Source: Urbifossiella limnaea
GTDB taxonomy: Bacteria > Planctomycetota > Planctomycetia > Gemmatales > Gemmataceae
Assembly: GCF_007747215.1 (NCBI RefSeq)
Contig: NZ_CP036273.1
Location: 4,758,322 to 4,822,321 of the forward strand
Reading direction: 5' to 3'
Length of the DNA: 64,000 nucleotides
The notes beneath the pieces are model-generated. The model saw only the letters and a program-made list of their open reading frames with translations. It had not been told where the DNA came from and ran no database searches. Made by a program: the position numbers and the translations under genes. Positions 26,851-37,185 of the stretch are shown in pieces. How positions within the stretch are numbered: position 1 is the stretch's first letter; each line of letters begins with the position of its first letter.

Positions 26851-26873
26851 TCGTTGTTCCTGGGAGCCCGCCC

Positions 26874-28223
26874 GTGACGCCCGACGACACCGAACCGACC
26901 GGCCCGCGGCTGCGGGTCATGTGGATGTCCACGTTCGCGTTCACCGTCCTGTTCGCCGTCTGGCTGATGCTCGGCGTTCTCGGCCTGGAAATCAAGAAGG
27001 ACACCGCCCTCATGCTCGGGGCCGACGACGCCGCGTCGATGACCCCGGATCAGATCAAGGCCGCCGTCGAGAGCCGGTTCGAGTGGCTGTTGGCCGCCGC
27101 CATCCTGGCCGGATCGCTGCCGCGGCTCAACTTCGGCATCTGGGCCGACAAACACGGCGGCCGCAACATGATGGTCGGCCTCCTCCTGTTCTGCGCCATC
27201 CCTGCCTACGGGCTCGCGTTCGCGTCCAGCTACGCCGAGTTGCTCACCGCGGCCACGCTGTTCGGGCTCGCCGGGAACTCGTTCACCGTCGGCATCGCCT
27301 GGAACTCGGCGTGGTTCCCGACCCGGCAGAAGGGGACGGCCCTCGGCGTGTTCGGCGCCGGCAACGTCGGGGCGTCCGGCACCAAGCTGCTGGTGGTACT
27401 TGTCCCCACCGTGCTGACGCTCATCCCCGTCGGCGGCTACCTCGGCGGCCTCATCCCCGGCGGCTGGCGGTTCGTGCCGGTGCTGTACGCGGCGCTGCTG
27501 GTTCTCACCGCGGTCGGCGTGTGGTTCGTGTGCCCGAAGGTGGACCACTGCCCCGGCCGCGGCCGTCCGCTCGGCGAGATGCTGGCCCCGCTCAAGCACG
27601 TCCGCGTGTGGCGACTCAGCCTGTACTACGTCGTCGTGTTCGGGGCGTACGTCGCGCTCTCGTCGTGGCTCCCGAACTACTACCGCAACACGTTTGGCGT
27701 CGACCTGCGGACCGCGGCGCTCCTCACGGCTATGTACATTTTTCCGGCCAGCCTGCTGCGGCCGCTCGGCGGCTACCTGTCGGACAAGTTCGGCCCGCGC
27801 GTCGTCACCTACGCGGTGTTCGTCGGCATGACCGTGGCGCTGATTCCGCTGTGCCTGCCGACGCACGTCCTCGACCTGGGCGTGACGCTGTTCACGGGGC
27901 TGATGGTCGTGGTGGGCGTCGGGATGGGGATCGGGAAGGCGTCGGTGTACAAGTACGTGCCGAACTACTTTCCGAAGGACGTGGGGGCCGTGGGCGGGCT
28001 GGTGGGGATGCTCGGGGCGCTGGGCGGGTTCGTGCTGCCGCCGGTGTTCGGCATGGTCGGCCGAGCGACCGGCAGCCCGCAGGCCGCGTTCGTGGCGCTG
28101 CTCGCGCTGACGGTGGGCTCGCTGGCGTGGCTGCACCTGGTGGTGGTGGCGATGAAGCGGGCCGAGGCGCGGATGATGGCCGAACCGGAGCCGGCGCTAG
28201 CGCTGGCTTCGGCTGAGTCGTGA
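26874..28223 (+). CDS. narK: Nitrate/nitrite transporter, MFS (NarK/NrtP type)
   Basis: 449 residues from the GTG at 26874, with GGGAG eight bases upstream. There are about 12 membrane segments. The nitrate-signature glycine motifs are visible: GLAGNSFTVGIAWNSAWFP and the later GVGMGIGKASVYKYVPNYFP. An extra loop of about 50 residues (KKDTALMLGADDAASMTPDQ) follows the first helix. As the last gene of the operon it would import nitrate. A 24-base gap separates it from nasB. Confidence 0.92.
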   Translation: MTPDDTEPTGPRLRVMWMSTFAFTVLFAVWLMLGVLGLEIKKDTALMLGADDAASMTPDQIKAAVESRFEWLLAAAILAGSLPRLNFGIWADKHGGRNMMVGLLLFCAIPAYGLAFASSYAELLTAATLFGLAGNSFTVGIAWNSAWFPTRQKGTALGVFGAGNVGASGTKLLVVLVPTVLTLIPVGGYLGGLIPGGWRFVPVLYAALLVLTAVGVWFVCPKVDHCPGRGRPLGEMLAPLKHVRVWRLSLYYVVVFGAYVALSSWLPNYYRNTFGVDLRTAALLTAMYIFPASLLRPLGGYLSDKFGPRVVTYAVFVGMTVALIPLCLPTHVLDLGVTLFTGLMVVVGVGMGIGKASVYKYVPNYFPKDVGAVGGLVGMLGALGGFVLPPVFGMVGRATGSPQAAFVALLALTVGSLAWLHLVVVAMKRAEARMMAEPEPALALASAES

Positions 28224-28238
28224 TTTGTCGGACGGTTC

Positions 28239-28292
28239 AGCCCGGAGGGCGTCGGCGTGCCACCCGGCGTGTCACGCCGACGCCCCCGGGCT
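28239..28292. terminator. Strong hairpin after the nitrate operon
   Basis: A 20-bp stem with one bulged A (28239-28259 with 28273-28292; inner stem GGGCGTCGGCGTG) and a 13-base loop. There is no T tract, so it may be a transcript-end stabiliser or another dispersed palindrome rather than a true terminator. It ends 15 bases before the truncated DUF1801 frame. Confidence 0.6.
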
Positions 28293-28307
28293 CAAATCCA
28301 CTGTAGA

Positions 28308-28592
28308 ATGGTGCTTGCCTTCGCCCCAGACATCGTCGGGTTCGGCCGTTACCACTACGAGTACCAGTCGGGCCACTCCGGCGACACGTGCGTGGTCGGC
28401 CTATCGCCGCGGAAGGCGAGCCTGTCGCTGTACGTCACCAACGACGTGACGGAGGTCGCCGACCTGCTGGGGCAACTCGGCGAACACACGACCGGCAAGG
28501 CGTGTGCCTACGTCAAGTCCCTCGACCGCATCGACCTCGCTGTGCTGCGGAAGCTCGTCAAGCGGGCGGTGGCGAGGGCGGAGCGGAAATGA
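28308..28592 (+). CDS. DUF1801-domain protein, probably 5'-truncated
   Basis: 94 residues from the ATG at 28308. The sequence PDIVGFGRYHYEYQSGHSGD, then the SPRKASLSLYV and GKACAYVKSLDRID segments, are the core of DUF1801 proteins. Family members are usually about 130-140 residues, and roughly 40 N-terminal residues are missing here. The lost part coincides with the palindrome at 28239-28292, suggesting a rearrangement scar. TAGAAT directly overlaps the ATG. It may be a decaying gene. Confidence 0.7.
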   Translation: MVLAFAPDIVGFGRYHYEYQSGHSGDTCVVGLSPRKASLSLYVTNDVTEVADLLGQLGEHTTGKACAYVKSLDRIDLAVLRKLVKRAVARAERK

Positions 28593-28751
28593 GCGGCCGC
28601 CGGGCCGGCACTCATCTTGCCGTCCGCCGGGTGTCCCGTACAGAAAACACTTCAACTGCCGTCCGGTGGTGTGCCGGCGAACCCGTAGGCCGTTCGACCC
28701 GTCCGACCCCGGCCCGACCGGGGCCGACCGCGTAGTCCCAGGGACGTTCCG

Positions 28752-31700
28752 ATGAACCCGTCCGACCCGACTCCTTCCCCGGACACCCCGGAAACGCCCC
28801 CTACGGCCGCGACCGCCGACGCCCCGCCGGTCGCGGACCCCACACCACCGACGGACGCGCCCGCGCCGGAAGTTGTGGTCGAGGCCGCGCCTACGGCCCC
28901 CGCGATGCCGAGCCAACCGGTGCCCGTCGTCCCGCCGGCGCCGCAGCCGCACGACCTGAGCCGTATCGCCCAGGACCTGCAGATTCGCAAGCAGCAGGTC
29001 GAGGCCGTCGTCGGGTTGCTCGACGAGGACAACACCGTCCCGTTCATCACCCGCTACCGGAAGGAACGCACCGGCGGGCTGAACGAGGACATGATTCGTC
29101 GGATTCAGGACCGGGTCCACTCCCTCCGCAGCCTCGCCGACCGCAAGCAGACCATCCTCAAGAGCATCGCCTACCAGGGTCGGCTCACCGACGGCCTGGT
29201 CGAGGCCGTGCTCGCCGCCGAGACGCCGAAGCGGCTCGAGGACCTGTACCTGCCGTACAAGCCGAAGAAGAAGTCGAAGGCCACCGAGGCCCGCGAGAAG
29301 GGGCTCGGCCCGGTGTCGGAGGCCATCTTCTTCCGCGACCCGGCCGTGAACGACCTCGACGCCGTCGTCGCCGGGCTGGTCGATCCGGACAAGTGGCTGC
29401 TGAACGCCGACGACGTGATGAGCGGAATCCGGGACATCCTCGCCGACATCGTCGCCGACCAGGCCGACGTGCGCGGCCCGCTGCGGAACTTCATTTGGGA
29501 CGTGGGCCAGATCGCCGCCACGAAGATCGAGACGCTTCCCGAAGGGAAAGGGAAGGAGTTCGAGCCATACTTCGCGTTCAAGGAGTTGGTCCGCGACATC
29601 CCGCCGCACCGGGTGCTGGCCATCAACCGCGGCGAAAAGGCGAACGTACTTCGCGTCCACCTCGACATCAACCGCGACACCGCCCGCGAGATCGCCGCGT
29701 ACCACCTGAACGTGGCTGATCACCCGCACCGCGACCTGATTCTCACCGTGATGGTGGACGCCCTCGACCGGCTGGTGCTCCCGAGCCTCGAGCGCGAGGT
29801 GCGGCGCGAGCTCACCGAGCGTGCGCAGGATCACGCGGTGCTGGTGTTCGCCAAGAATCTCCGCAGCCTGCTGCTGCAGCCGCCGTTGCGCGGCAAGCGC
29901 GTGCTGGCTGTGGACCCCGGTATCCGCACCGGCTGCAAGCTGGCCGTTCTCGACGAGACGGGCAAGCTGCTGGAGGACGCCGTCGTCTACCCGCACGGCC
30001 AGAAGAAGAACCAGGCCGAGGCCCGCCGCAAGCTCGAACAGCTCGTCCGCAAGTACGAGCTCTCCGTGGTGGCAATCGGCAACGGCACCGGCTGCCGCGA
30101 GACGGAGCAACTCGTCGCCGACCTGATCGCCGATCTGGAGAACCGCCGCCTCAACCCGACGCCGACCATGGTCGCACCAGCGCCCGCGGAGCCGGCGCCG
30201 ACCGGCCCGGCGGCGGTGGTCGAGTCGCACACCGCCGCCCCCGCCCCGGCATCGGCCGAGGCGGTCGTCCAGACGCACACGCACACCCCGACGCACTCCG
30301 AGAGCAGCGGCACTTTTACGTCCGATCCGATCCCGACCACCTCGTCGCTTACGCTGACGACGGACGTGCTGTCCGGTCCGGCCACGGTCGAGACGACCGG
30401 CGCTGCCGCGCCCGACGCCGCTACCGTCACTACCGCCGAGGTCGCGGCTGCCGCCCCGCCCGTGCCGAAGGCGCCCGAGATCATCCTCGACGGGCTTCCG
30501 GAGGCTCCAGCGGACTTGGCATACGTCATCGTCATCGAAGCCGGTGCGAGCGACTACTCGGCCAGCCCGGTCGCCCGCGAGGAGTTCCCAAACCTCGACG
30601 CTACCACCCGCGGCACCATCAGCATCGGCCGCCGCCTGCAAGACCCGCTCGCCGAGTTGGTGAAGATCGACCCGCAGCACATCGGCGTCGGTCTGTACCA
30701 GCACGACGTGAAACCGAAACACCTGAAGGAATCTCTCGAAGGCGTGATCGGTTCGTGCGTCAACGCCGTCGGCGTGGACCTGAACACGGCGAGCGTCCCG
30801 CTGCTGCGGCACGTGTCGGGCATGAACCAGCTCGTGGCCCGCGGGGTGATTGAGCACCGCGAGCGGCACGGGGCGTTCACCAGCCGCGAGCAGTTGCTCC
30901 AGGTCGCCGGCCTTGGCGACAAGAGGTTCACGCAGGCGGCCGGGTTCCTGAAGCTGAACGACTCGCCCGAGCCGCTCGACGCGACGTGGATTCACCCCGA
31001 AAGCTACCCGCTCGCCCGCCAAATCCTGACCGAGCTCGGCCTCACACCCGCTGACCTCAAGGACAAGGCAAAGCTAGACGAACTGCGCGGCAAGCTGAAC
31101 GACCTGAACCCGGCCGAGGTCGCGGCCCGGCTCAACGCCGGTGAGCCAACCGTCCGCGACATTTTCGACGCGCTGGCCCGCCCCGGCCGCGACCCGCGCG
31201 AGGACCTGCCGCCGCCGATCTTCAAGACCGGCGTCCTCAAGCTGGAGGACATCACGCCCGGGATGGAGTTGAAGGGCACCGTCCTGAACGTCGTGCCGTT
31301 CGGGGCGTTCGTGGACATCGGCCTCAAGGAGAGTGGCCTCGTTCACATCAGCCAGATGGCCAACCGGTACATCAAGAGCCCCTACGACGTGGTGGCCGTC
31401 GGCGACGTGGTGACCGTGTGGGTGATCGAGGTGAAGCCCGGCGAGAAGAAAATCTCGCTGACGATGATCGCCCCGGGTCAGGAGCGGCGGATGCCGCCGC
31501 CGGGTGGCGGCGGCGGACGCGGCAACTTCCAGGGCGGTCCGCCGCGCGGCGACCGTCCGCCGCAGCAGCAGGGCGATCGCCAGGGTGAGCGCGAGCGGCC
31601 GCCACAGGGGGACCGTCCGCCACATAACCCGCGCGGCGACCGCCCGCCGCAACCGCCTCGCGGCGACCGGCCCGGGTTCACGCCTCGGCCGCAGGGGCCG

Positions 31701-31991
31701 GGTGGCCCGCGCCCCGGCGGCCCCCGCCCCGGCTTCCAGCCCCGTCCGCAGCAGCAGTCCGCTGGCGACGCTCAGGGCGAGGCGCCGAAGCCGGCTGCGC
31801 CGCCCCCGCCGCCGAGGAAGCCGATGCCGCCGAAGCCGCTGCCGAAGCTGACGACGGCGAAGAAGTCCGGGAAGGCGCCGCTGAACACGTTCGGTGAACT
31901 GGCAGCGTTCTTCAAGCCGGAGGAAGCACCGAAGCCGCCCGAGCCGCCGGCCGCGGAGGAGCCCAAGCCGGACACCCCGCCGGCGTCGTAA
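28752..31991 (+). CDS. tex: Tex-type S1 RNA-binding transcription accessory protein with large insertions
   Basis: 1079 residues, against about 720-780 for usual Tex. A Pro/Ala-rich N-terminus (1-70) is followed by the Tex core (TVPFITRYRKERTGGL), the YqgF/RuvC-like domain (RVLAVDPGIRTGCKLAV), HhH repeats (AVGVDLNTASVPLLRHVSG) and an S1 domain (about 830-905, VPFGAFVDIGLKESGLVHIS). A low-complexity Pro/Ala/Thr insert of about 115 residues (about 465-580) splits the YqgF domain. The C-terminus has about 170 residues of GDRPP-type repeats, then a conserved-looking NTFGELAAFFKP. Tex acts on RNA and transcription elongation. Confidence 0.9.
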   Translation: MNPSDPTPSPDTPETPPTAATADAPPVADPTPPTDAPAPEVVVEAAPTAPAMPSQPVPVVPPAPQPHDLSRIAQDLQIRKQQVEAVVGLLDEDNTVPFITRYRKERTGGLNEDMIRRIQDRVHSLRSLADRKQTILKSIAYQGRLTDGLVEAVLAAETPKRLEDLYLPYKPKKKSKATEAREKGLGPVSEAIFFRDPAVNDLDAVVAGLVDPDKWLLNADDVMSGIRDILADIVADQADVRGPLRNFIWDVGQIAATKIETLPEGKGKEFEPYFAFKELVRDIPPHRVLAINRGEKANVLRVHLDINRDTAREIAAYHLNVADHPHRDLILTVMVDALDRLVLPSLEREVRRELTERAQDHAVLVFAKNLRSLLLQPPLRGKRVLAVDPGIRTGCKLAVLDETGKLLEDAVVYPHGQKKNQAEARRKLEQLVRKYELSVVAIGNGTGCRETEQLVADLIADLENRRLNPTPTMVAPAPAEPAPTGPAAVVESHTAAPAPASAEAVVQTHTHTPTHSESSGTFTSDPIPTTSSLTLTTDVLSGPATVETTGAAAPDAATVTTAEVAAAAPPVPKAPEIILDGLPEAPADLAYVIVIEAGASDYSASPVAREEFPNLDATTRGTISIGRRLQDPLAELVKIDPQHIGVGLYQHDVKPKHLKESLEGVIGSCVNAVGVDLNTASVPLLRHVSGMNQLVARGVIEHRERHGAFTSREQLLQVAGLGDKRFTQAAGFLKLNDSPEPLDATWIHPESYPLARQILTELGLTPADLKDKAKLDELRGKLNDLNPAEVAARLNAGEPTVRDIFDALARPGRDPREDLPPPIFKTGVLKLEDITPGMELKGTVLNVVPFGAFVDIGLKESGLVHISQMANRYIKSPYDVVAVGDVVTVWVIEVKPGEKKISLTMIAPGQERRMPPPGGGGGRGNFQGGPPRGDRPPQQQGDRQGERERPPQGDRPPHNPRGDRPPQPPRGDRPGFTPRPQGPGGPRPGGPRPGFQPRPQQQSAGDAQGEAPKPAAPPPPPRKPMPPKPLPKLTTAKKSGKAPLNTFGELAAFFKPEEAPKPPEPPAAEEPKPDTPPAS

Positions 31992-32126
31992 GTTGTTATC
32001 TACCAGAGCCTCGGGACGGTCGTCACGGGGCTTTCTTGTCGGCACCTTTTTCGCACCACTCGCCCGCTAGAATAGGGTCACCCGACCCCGCCCTCACCGC
32101 GGGGCCGCCACGGTACGAGGGATCGG

Positions 32127-34151
<2,025 letters not shown>

Positions 34152-34175
34152 GCCGATTCCGCAAACACGCGCGGA

Positions 34176-34204
34176 AGCCCACCCGTTGCGACGGGTGGGC
34201 TTTG
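34176..34204 (+). terminator. Rho-independent terminator of ftsH
   Basis: An 11-bp stem AGCCCACCCGT/ACGGGTGGGCT with loop TGCG (34176-34201), followed by TTTGTT. A nearly identical stem and loop occurs on the other strand at 43334-43357. Confidence 0.85.
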
Positions 34205-34208
34205 TTCG

Positions 34209-34240
34209 TTGATTCGCGCCGCGCGGCGCCGCGGTACAAT
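34209..34240 (+). promoter_or_regulatory. Weak promoter candidate for DUF4159 gene
   Basis: A good TACAAT -10 (34235-34240) lies 31 bases before the ATG at 34272. The best -35, TTGATT (34209-34214), is 20 bases away, longer than ideal. Confidence 0.35.
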
Positions 34241-34271
34241 ACCCCACACCCGCCCCGGGGAGGCGTTCGGC

Positions 34272-36797
34272 ATGACGCGGTTGCTCCTGTCCACCGCCCT
34301 CTTCGCCGGGCTCGGCGTCCTCGTCATGCTTCCCGCACCAGCCCCGGCGAAGCAGCCGCTGCCCGGCCCGCCCCCGGCCCCGGGCAAGGCCGACGAAGAG
34401 TTGGTCGAGCGCGTCCGGAAGGGGATCGACGGCGGCGTCCGCTACCTCAAGTCGAAGCAGAACCGCGCCACCGGCAACTGGGAGGGCGAGCAGTTCGTCC
34501 TCAACTTCGTCGTCAACATGGAGGGCGGCACCACCGCCCTCGTGACGCTGGCGCTGCTCAACGCCGGGCTCACCGAGAAGGACGAGTCCGTCCGCAAGGC
34601 GCTCGACTACCTCCGCACGCTGCCGCCGCGCAAGACCTACGTCGTCGGGCTCCAGAACCTGGCGCTGGCCGAGGCACGCCAGCCGAAGGACTTGCCCATT
34701 ATCCAGCGGAACGCCGACTGGCTCGTCGAGCGGGCCATCGGCCTGCGCAACGGCGACCTGAAGGGGTGGACCTACGAGGGCGGCAACTCGCTCGGCGACG
34801 GGTCGAACACGCAGTACGCCCTGCTCGGGCTGTACGCCGCCAAGCAGGCCGGGGCGAAGGTGGACGACAACGTCTGGCGGGCCATCCAGAAGCACTACAC
34901 CGGCTACCAGATTCCGGTGACCGCAACCTCCGGGGGGTGGAGCTACCACAACCCACCGCTGGACCCCGCGGTGAGCTTCACGATGACCGTGGCCGGCGTG
35001 TGCGGGCTGCTCATCGCCGGGCTCGGGCTCGAAGAGAGCACGCAGGGGCTCGACCCCGCCACCGGCGTCGCCGCCAACTGCGGCGTGTACGCCGAGACGA
35101 GCGCGGTCGCGCGCGGGATGAACTGGATCGCCGCGAACTTCAATTTCGATTCGGGCAAGTCGATCTTTTACAACGTGTACGGCATCGAGCGGCTGGGCCG
35201 CCTCTCGGGCGAGCGGTTCATCGGCCGCTACGACTGGTACCGCGAGGGGTGCGAGTACCTGCTGAAGGCACAGGAGCCGGGCACCGGCGCGTTCTCGAAG
35301 CCGCGCGGCATCGACGGCGCCGAAGTATTGTCCACGTCGTTCGCGCTGCTGTTCCTGTCGAAGGGGCGGACGCCGGTGCTGGTCAGCAAGTACGCCTGGG
35401 GCGAGTTCCGCCACCCGGCCGGCGGGCAATTCCAGGAGGTGAGTACCGGCGCCCGAGGCGAGGTAAGCTGGAACCGCAAGCACAACGACACGCGTCACCT
35501 GGTCGAGTTCGCCAGCAAGGAGCTCTTCAAAGGCGCGCCACTGGCGTGGCAGGTCTACGACCCGCGCCGGCAGAACCTCGAAACCGACGACGCCGTCCTG
35601 CGGGAGGTGGGCACGCTGGTGCAGTCGCCGGTGCTGTACCTGAACGGCCACGGCCGCATCCCGTTCGTGGGCTTGCAGGGCGAGGGGCTGACGACGAACG
35701 AGAAGGTGTTGCAGAGGTACGTCGAGGAAGGCGGGTTCCTGTTCGCGGAGGCGTGCTGCGGCGACAAGGAATTCGCCGACTCGTTCCGGGCGCTGATGAA
35801 TCGCATCTTCCCGAACAACGAGCTGCGGCCGATCCCGGAGGCGCACCCCATCTGGACGGCGTACTTCCGCGACCCGGGGATGGCGCACTTCGCCGGCCTG
35901 GAGGGGCTCGAAAAGGGCTGCCGCACGGTGGTAGCGTTCAGCCCGCGGCCGATGGCGGGGTACTGGGAAGAACACCGGTTCATGCCGAGCGGCCGGCCGC
36001 CGAGCCCGGTCGGGAGCCCACTCCACCGCGGCGAGATGGCCTACAAACTGGCCGGGAACGTGATTGCCTACGCCACGGGGCTGGAGTTGCCGAAGCCGCG
36101 GCTGACGCGAACCGTGCTGGTGGACCCGAACGCCGGCGACCGCGGCCCGCGCCGCGGGATGTTCCAGCCGGCGCAGCTGAAGACCGGCGACGCCGAGCCG
36201 GCCCCGGCCGCGCTGCGGAACCTGATGGGGCACCTGAAGGAGAAGTACCAGCTGCAGGTGAGCACGAAGTCGGAGTCGCTGTTCCCCGGCGACGACGCCG
36301 TGTTCAAGTACAAGTTCCTGTACCTGCACGGCCGCCGGCCGGTGGAGCTGTCCGACTTCGACGCCGAAAACGTGAAGGGCGTGTTGCAGACCGGCGGCCT
36401 CTTGTTAGCCGACGCCAGCTGCAACGGCACAGACGCCTGGAAGCGGTTCGACGCCTCGTTCCGGTCCGCGTGCAAGAAGCTGTTTCCCGACGCGCCGCTG
36501 CAAGTGATCCCGGCCGACGACCCAATCTTCTCGGCGAAGCTGAACGGCGGGCAGGCGATTTCGCAGGTGCGCTGCCGGCGCGAGAAGCCGGACGGCAGCG
36601 GCCCCGAGGCGGAGCTGCGGAACTACGCCCCGTTCCTGGAGGGCGTGAAGGTGGATGGCCGGTGGGTGGTGGTCTACAGCAAGTACGACATCGGCTGTGC
36701 GCTGGAGGGACACAAGTCGGCCGACTGCCTCGGCCACGACCGCGAGAGCGCGATGCGGCTGGCGAGTGCGGTCGTGCTGTATTCGCTACGACGATGA
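34272..36797 (+). CDS. Exported protein: terpenoid-cyclase-like toroid plus two DUF4159 domains
   Basis: 841 residues from the ATG at 34272, preceded by GGGGAGG. A signal peptide (LLLSTALFAGLGVLVMLPAPAPA) is followed by an alpha/alpha-toroid with repeats such as GGTTALVTLALLNAGL and SNTQYALLGLYAAKQAG (about 50-390). Two DUF4159 domains follow (about 425-600 and 670-840), each with a Gly-rich strand (EEGGFLFAEACCGD and QTGGLLLADASCNG). DUF4159 has an inferred glutamine-amidotransferase-like fold; its role is unknown. The substrate is not known. It is monocistronic by the terminators around it. Confidence 0.8.
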   Translation: MTRLLLSTALFAGLGVLVMLPAPAPAKQPLPGPPPAPGKADEELVERVRKGIDGGVRYLKSKQNRATGNWEGEQFVLNFVVNMEGGTTALVTLALLNAGLTEKDESVRKALDYLRTLPPRKTYVVGLQNLALAEARQPKDLPIIQRNADWLVERAIGLRNGDLKGWTYEGGNSLGDGSNTQYALLGLYAAKQAGAKVDDNVWRAIQKHYTGYQIPVTATSGGWSYHNPPLDPAVSFTMTVAGVCGLLIAGLGLEESTQGLDPATGVAANCGVYAETSAVARGMNWIAANFNFDSGKSIFYNVYGIERLGRLSGERFIGRYDWYREGCEYLLKAQEPGTGAFSKPRGIDGAEVLSTSFALLFLSKGRTPVLVSKYAWGEFRHPAGGQFQEVSTGARGEVSWNRKHNDTRHLVEFASKELFKGAPLAWQVYDPRRQNLETDDAVLREVGTLVQSPVLYLNGHGRIPFVGLQGEGLTTNEKVLQRYVEEGGFLFAEACCGDKEFADSFRALMNRIFPNNELRPIPEAHPIWTAYFRDPGMAHFAGLEGLEKGCRTVVAFSPRPMAGYWEEHRFMPSGRPPSPVGSPLHRGEMAYKLAGNVIAYATGLELPKPRLTRTVLVDPNAGDRGPRRGMFQPAQLKTGDAEPAPAALRNLMGHLKEKYQLQVSTKSESLFPGDDAVFKYKFLYLHGRRPVELSDFDAENVKGVLQTGGLLLADASCNGTDAWKRFDASFRSACKKLFPDAPLQVIPADDPIFSAKLNGGQAISQVRCRREKPDGSGPEAELRNYAPFLEGVKVDGRWVVVYSKYDIGCALEGHKSADCLGHDRESAMRLASAVVLYSLRR

Positions 36798-36807
36798 GCA
36801 ACTCGCC

Positions 36808-36837
36808 GGCGAGCCGACCGCCGTCAGGCGGCGGGTG
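36808..36837 (+). repeat. REP-like unit D (single)
   Basis: GGCGAGC head, 5-bp hairpin CCGCC-GTCA-GGCGG, then CGGGTG. It ends immediately before the ATG of the small membrane protein. Confidence 0.85.
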
Positions 36838-37185
36838 ATGAACGTGGACCAGGACGATCACCTACGTCGGCGACCCGTGAGGCCCGCTGCGAGCATCGGC
36901 TGGGTCGGGCTCGGTCTTGCGCTTCTCGACTGGTGTCTCCTCGCAAACGCCTCCTCGGTTGGACGCCTGACCTGGGAGTGGACGGAGGCCCGGCTTCAAG
37001 AAGCGGTGATCTTCGGGGCGATCGCCGCAGTGGCGCTGGGAATGGGGTCATGGTCCGCACGACGGGAGCGCCCCAGATGGGTCGGATTCGCTGCTGTCGG
37101 GATCAGCAGCGTACTCGCGGCTCGCTGCGTCTGGGCGTTGGGACGCTGGCTCCAGGCCATTCACGGTGACGCATCCCGGTCGTAA
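36838..37185 (+). CDS. Small membrane protein, C-terminus replaced by IS insertion
   Basis: 115 residues, with a charged N-terminus (NVDQDDHLRRR) and three membrane helices (about 20-42, 54-75, 82-105). No family was recognised. The last native codons GGA CGC TGG CTC end at 37152, where an IS4-type element begins. Ten foreign residues (QAIHGDASRS) now precede the stop. In the uninterrupted site the next codon is TGA (38661-38663), so the native protein was 105 residues. A start at 36838 rather than upstream is supported by the unit D boundary only; the RBS is poor. Confidence 0.6.
   Translation: MNVDQDDHLRRRPVRPAASIGWVGLGLALLDWCLLANASSVGRLTWEWTEARLQEAVIFGAIAAVALGMGSWSARRERPRWVGFAAVGISSVLAARCVWALGRWLQAIHGDASRS
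37142..37152. repeat. Target-site duplication (left) of second IS4-type element
   Basis: GACGCTGGCTC, identical to 38650-38660. It is inside the last codons of the small membrane protein. Confidence 0.92.

Noticed and set aside
30145-30495. An intein or mobile insertion in the Tex gene
   Set aside because: The inserted stretch is Pro/Ala/Thr-rich low complexity with no splicing blocks, endonuclease motifs or terminal repeats.
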